DNA of 64,000 nucleotides. Origin: Streptomyces griseoviridis. GTDB taxonomy: Bacteria > Actinomycetota > Actinomycetes > Streptomycetales > Streptomycetaceae. The DNA lies in assembly GCA_014649155.1 (NCBI GenBank), contig BMSM01000005.1, forward strand, positions 62,001 to 126,000. The letters run 5' to 3'. The translations under genes and the position numbers were made by a program. Position 1 is the stretch's first letter. Each line of letters starts with the position of its first letter. The notes beneath the pieces are model-generated. The model had not been told where the DNA came from. It saw nothing but the letters and a program-made list of their open reading frames with translations, and did not search any database. This document shows positions 61,988-64,000 of this stretch, piece after piece.

Positions 61988-62785
61988 TCAGTCGAGCAGA
62001 CGGTCGCGCAGCCGCTCCCGGGTGGCCGGGGTGATCCGCAGACCCCGCTCCAGGTAGGTGTCGACGTCGCCCCAGGTCCGCTCGATCGTCTCGAAGGCCG
62101 CCGTCAGGTACTCGGCGCGCGCGTCGAACAGGGGACTGAGCAGCTCCATGACCTCGGGGGAGTAGGCCGAGGCGGCGGAGCCGCTGCGCTTCACCTTGTA
62201 GCGGCGGTGTTTCTCGTTGGACTTCAGGTAGTCCTCGACGATGGCCTCCCGCTCCACGCCCAGGGCGAGCAGGGTCACCGCGATCGACAGGCCCGCGCGG
62301 TCCTTGCCGGCCGCGCAGTGCATCAGGGCGGGGACACTGTCCTCGGCGAGCGCGTGCAGCACCCGCGAGTGCTCGTCGGTGCGGTCCGTGACGATCGAGC
62401 GGTACGACGCGATCATCCGGCCCGCGCCCTTGCCGTCGGCGAGGATCTCCCGCAGCTGGTCGAGGTCGCCGTCGCGGACCATCTTCCAGAACTCGGCGCC
62501 GTCGGCGGGGTCGGACAGCGGCAGGTTCACATTGCGCACGCCCGGCAGGGACACGTCGGGGCCTTCGAGCTTCTGGTCGGCCGCGTTGCGGAAGTCGAAG
62601 ACGGTGTGCAGGCCGAGGCCCGTCAGGAACGCGGCGTCCTCGGCGGTCGCGTGGGCGAGGTGGCCGCTGCGGAACAGCACCCCGAACCGCACCCGCCGCC
62701 CGTCCACGGTGGGCAGGCCGCCCACGTCACGGAAATTGCGTACTCCGGCCAGCTCGGGCTCCGTCGACGGGACCTGCTGCGTCAC
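61988..62785 (-). CDS. Tyrosine-protein phosphatase (PtpB-like)
   Basis: A 265-aa protein of the Y_phosphatase3 family. The P-loop is MHCAAGKDRAG with nucleophile C157, i.e. the HCxxGKDR form of mycobacterial PtpB and related dual-specificity enzymes. NFRDVGGLPTVDG and RVRFGVLFRSGHLAHAT are N-terminal family motifs. GTG 62785 follows GGGAGGAG. Targets are unknown. It is convergent with the small membrane protein and divergent from the riboswitch-controlled LysM gene. Confidence 0.93.
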   Translation of the reverse strand: MTQQVPSTEPELAGVRNFRDVGGLPTVDGRRVRFGVLFRSGHLAHATAEDAAFLTGLGLHTVFDFRNAADQKLEGPDVSLPGVRNVNLPLSDPADGAEFWKMVRDGDLDQLREILADGKGAGRMIASYRSIVTDRTDEHSRVLHALAEDSVPALMHCAAGKDRAGLSIAVTLLALGVEREAIVEDYLKSNEKHRRYKVKRSGSAASAYSPEVMELLSPLFDARAEYLTAAFETIERTWGDVDTYLERGLRITPATRERLRDRLLD

Positions 62786-63176
62786 GAGGACTCCTCCCAC
62801 TCGGTGCCGCTGCCGCTGCTCGGCGGCGGGCACAGCCGACGATACGGCATTCCCCCGCTCCGAGGGGTCGCTATTGCCCCTTCGTGTAACGTCTGTTGCA
62901 TCTGTCCGAATTGACGGTTTCTTTCCAGCTCGGCCTGTAATAAAAGTCGCTGGTGAATGACCGCGTGAGCAGCGTCATATCCGTGACGGTGCGTCGCGCC
63001 GCATGTCCATGTAATCGAGGTGCTTTTCAAGGGCGTTTGCCCTCGCCGGCCTTTTCACCGTCGACGCAGGGTGACGGATCTTTCCCTCAATGGATCAAGA
63101 GAAACGCCTTTACCGGAAACCCCGCGCTTGTCGCTGTGCGACCTGGTCCCTTACGTTCACCTCCGATCCGGACGGA
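62786..63176 (+). other. Long upstream region of the LysM/M23 gene
   Basis: This 391-bp non-coding stretch precedes the riboswitch. TTGACG (62911-62916) with TGTAAT (62936-62941) at 19-bp spacing is a possible promoter, which would give a leader over 400 nt. AGGGC-GTTT-GCCCT (63030-63043) is a small hairpin. A 76-codon frame from 62953 shows poor codon bias and I do not accept it. Confidence 0.4.
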
Positions 63177-63352
63177 CGCCTAATCCTGCCGCCGACCGGA
63201 GACCGCACCCACTCACCACCCGTATTCGGCAGGAGCGGGGGACCCACAGGTACACCGCCTGTTCCGGTTCCCGGAACGGCTAGGGGTAAAGCCGCGCCAT
63301 TCGGCGCGGCCGGGCATCTCCAGTCCGCACCCGACAGCTCACCTCGCAGGCG
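63177..63352 (+). ncRNA. Cyclic-di-AMP riboswitch (ydaO/yuaA type)
   Basis: Conserved blocks of the ydaO family are seen in order: CGCCTAATCCTGCCG at the 5' side; GGGGGACCCACAGGTAC (63236 on); GGCTAGGGGTAAAGCC (63278 on); a GC hairpin; CCGACAGCTCACCTCGCAGG near 63331-63350. Closing helix P1 is CGCCT (63177-63181) with AGGCG (63348-63352). This class binds c-di-AMP and in streptomycetes controls resuscitation-promoting and LysM cell-wall hydrolase genes. It ends 17 bp before the ATG. Confidence 0.92.
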
Positions 63353-63369
63353 CCGGAGAGGAATTCGAC

Positions 63370-64000
63370 ATGCCCGCGAAGAGTAAGCACCGCCGTTCCA
63401 AGACCCAGCGTCTGACCCGCACCCTGGCCGTCGCCGGCACCGGTGGCGCCGCGCTCGCGCTGCCGCTCATGGGCGCCGCCGGGGCCCACGCGGCTCCCGC
63501 CCAGTCCGCCACCGTGTCGGCCCCCGCTTCCGCGCAGGCCGCCCAGAAGGCCACGTACACCGTGGTGGCCGGCGACTCCCTCGCGAAGATCGCCGACGAC
63601 CAGCACGTCAGCGGCGGCTGGAAGAAGCTCTACGCCGAGAACCGGAACGCCGTCGGCGACGACCCGTCGCTGATCCGTCCCGGCCTCGAGCTCACCCTCA
63701 CCCTCGGCGGCAAGGCGGCGGGCACGGACTCCGCCGAGTCCTCGGGCGCCTCGGCCCGGACGGAGAAGACCGAGAAGACCGAGAAGACCGAGAAGACCGA
63801 GAAGACCGAGAAGACCGAGAAGGTCGAGAAGGCGGAGAAGGCCGAGAAGACGGCCGACACGGCCGCGGTCACCTCGGCCGCCTCCTTCGTGGCTCCCGTG
63901 GCGGGCGGCGCCGTCGGCACCCCGTACCACCAGTCGGGCAGCATGTGGTCCAGCGGCTACCACACCGGCACCGACTTCGTCGTCCCGACCGGCACGCCCG
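63370..64000 (+). CDS. Secreted LysM and M23 peptidase protein (cut by the window end)
   Basis: At least 210 residues. A basic signal peptide (SKHRRSKTQRLTRTLAVAG, then ALALPLMGAAGAHA) precedes a LysM domain (TYTVVAGDSLAKIADDQHV to IRPGLELTL), which binds peptidoglycan. A linker with seven TEK repeats plus VEK and two AEK follows. The last residues YHTGTDFVVPTGTP carry the HxxxD zinc motif of the M23/lysostaphin endopeptidase domain, which continues outside the window. GGAGAGG precedes ATG 63370. The c-di-AMP riboswitch directly upstream should set its expression with wall or osmotic state. Confidence 0.93.
   Translation, partial: MPAKSKHRRSKTQRLTRTLAVAGTGGAALALPLMGAAGAHAAPAQSATVSAPASAQAAQKATYTVVAGDSLAKIADDQHVSGGWKKLYAENRNAVGDDPSLIRPGLELTLTLGGKAAGTDSAESSGASARTEKTEKTEKTEKTEKTEKTEKVEKAEKAEKTADTAAVTSAASFVAPVAGGAVGTPYHQSGSMWSSGYHTGTDFVVPTGTP
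63760..63849 (+). repeat. Ten 9-bp in-frame repeats (TEK linker)
   Basis: Nine-base units (ACC GAG AAG and variants): seven Thr-Glu-Lys, one Val-Glu-Lys and two Ala-Glu-Lys. They form a charged, extended linker between the LysM and M23 domains. Six consecutive units are identical in DNA, so the copy number is likely variable between strains. Confidence 0.95.

Noticed and set aside
62953..63183. 76-codon gene upstream of the riboswitch
   Set aside because: Poor codon bias, no ribosome-binding site and overlap with the expected leader RNA.

Overview
The window is high-GC actinobacterial DNA with strong third-position GC bias, GTG/TTG starts and stop/start-overlapping operons. A WhiB-like protein, an SsgA-family sporulation regulator and GPP34, SCO6745-type and DUF6126-like proteins point to Streptomyces. 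The order two-domain laccase, wbl, desaturase, ssgD, endonuclease V, tex, SCO6745-type gene, hopanoid cluster, LysM/M23 protein matches, from memory, the S. coelicolor SCO671x to SCO677x arm region. No rRNA, tRNA, prophage, insertion sequence or CRISPR array was seen.

Region 1 (1-17.7 kb) is a mosaic of single genes: a secreted ThuA-like protein (cut by the window start), a Tat-exported small laccase, LacI, VOC, WhiB-like, an acyl-ACP desaturase behind a 15-bp-period operator array, an ABC-F ATPase with a long leader, GPP34, SsgD, endonuclease V and a 4 x 28 bp tandem repeat. Then comes a sugar-hydrolase module: an MFS pump and a divergent TetR, followed by a GH78 rhamnosidase and a GH1 glucosidase. 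The same palindrome (ACCTAG-N6-CTAGGT) lies before both units.

Region 2 (17.7-40.6 kb) holds a beta-oxidation operon (alpha-methylacyl-CoA racemase, thiolase, FadJ-type fusion), a MerR regulator and an asparagine-type permease. It continues with a WYL regulator and VOC gene around a 27-bp perfect palindrome, a BCCT transporter, a D-amino-acid oxidase, a gene-poor gap, a second ABC-F ATPase, Tex, a SCO6745-type protein, two DJ-1-family genes, an enoyl-CoA hydratase, an anti-sigma-type ATPase, IPP isomerase and a CDF metal exporter.

Region 3 (40.9-48.1 kb) is the most unusual part. It is a tight run of seven genes: a large CDP-alcohol phosphotransferase, a nucleotidyltransferase, an EgsA/AraM-type sn-glycerol-1-phosphate dehydrogenase, a second CDP-alcohol phosphotransferase with an altered active site, a GT2 glycosyltransferase and a Wzm/Wzt (TagGH)-like ABC exporter. 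I infer that it makes and exports a phospho-alcohol-containing glycolipid or wall polymer that may carry glycerol-1-phosphate, the archaeal enantiomer.

Region 4 (48.3-61.2 kb) is a complete aminobacteriohopanetriol operon: hpnC, hpnD, a 46-aa protein, hpnE, a polyprenyl diphosphate synthase, shc, hpnG, hpnH, ispG, dxs and hpnO. Two MEP-pathway enzymes are thus built into the hopanoid operon, and a possible 24-codon leader ORF is coupled to hpnC. The window closes with an XRE-cupin regulator and small membrane protein behind a duplicated operator, a tyrosine phosphatase, and a cyclic-di-AMP (ydaO-type) riboswitch ahead of a LysM/M23 cell-wall hydrolase that runs off the end.
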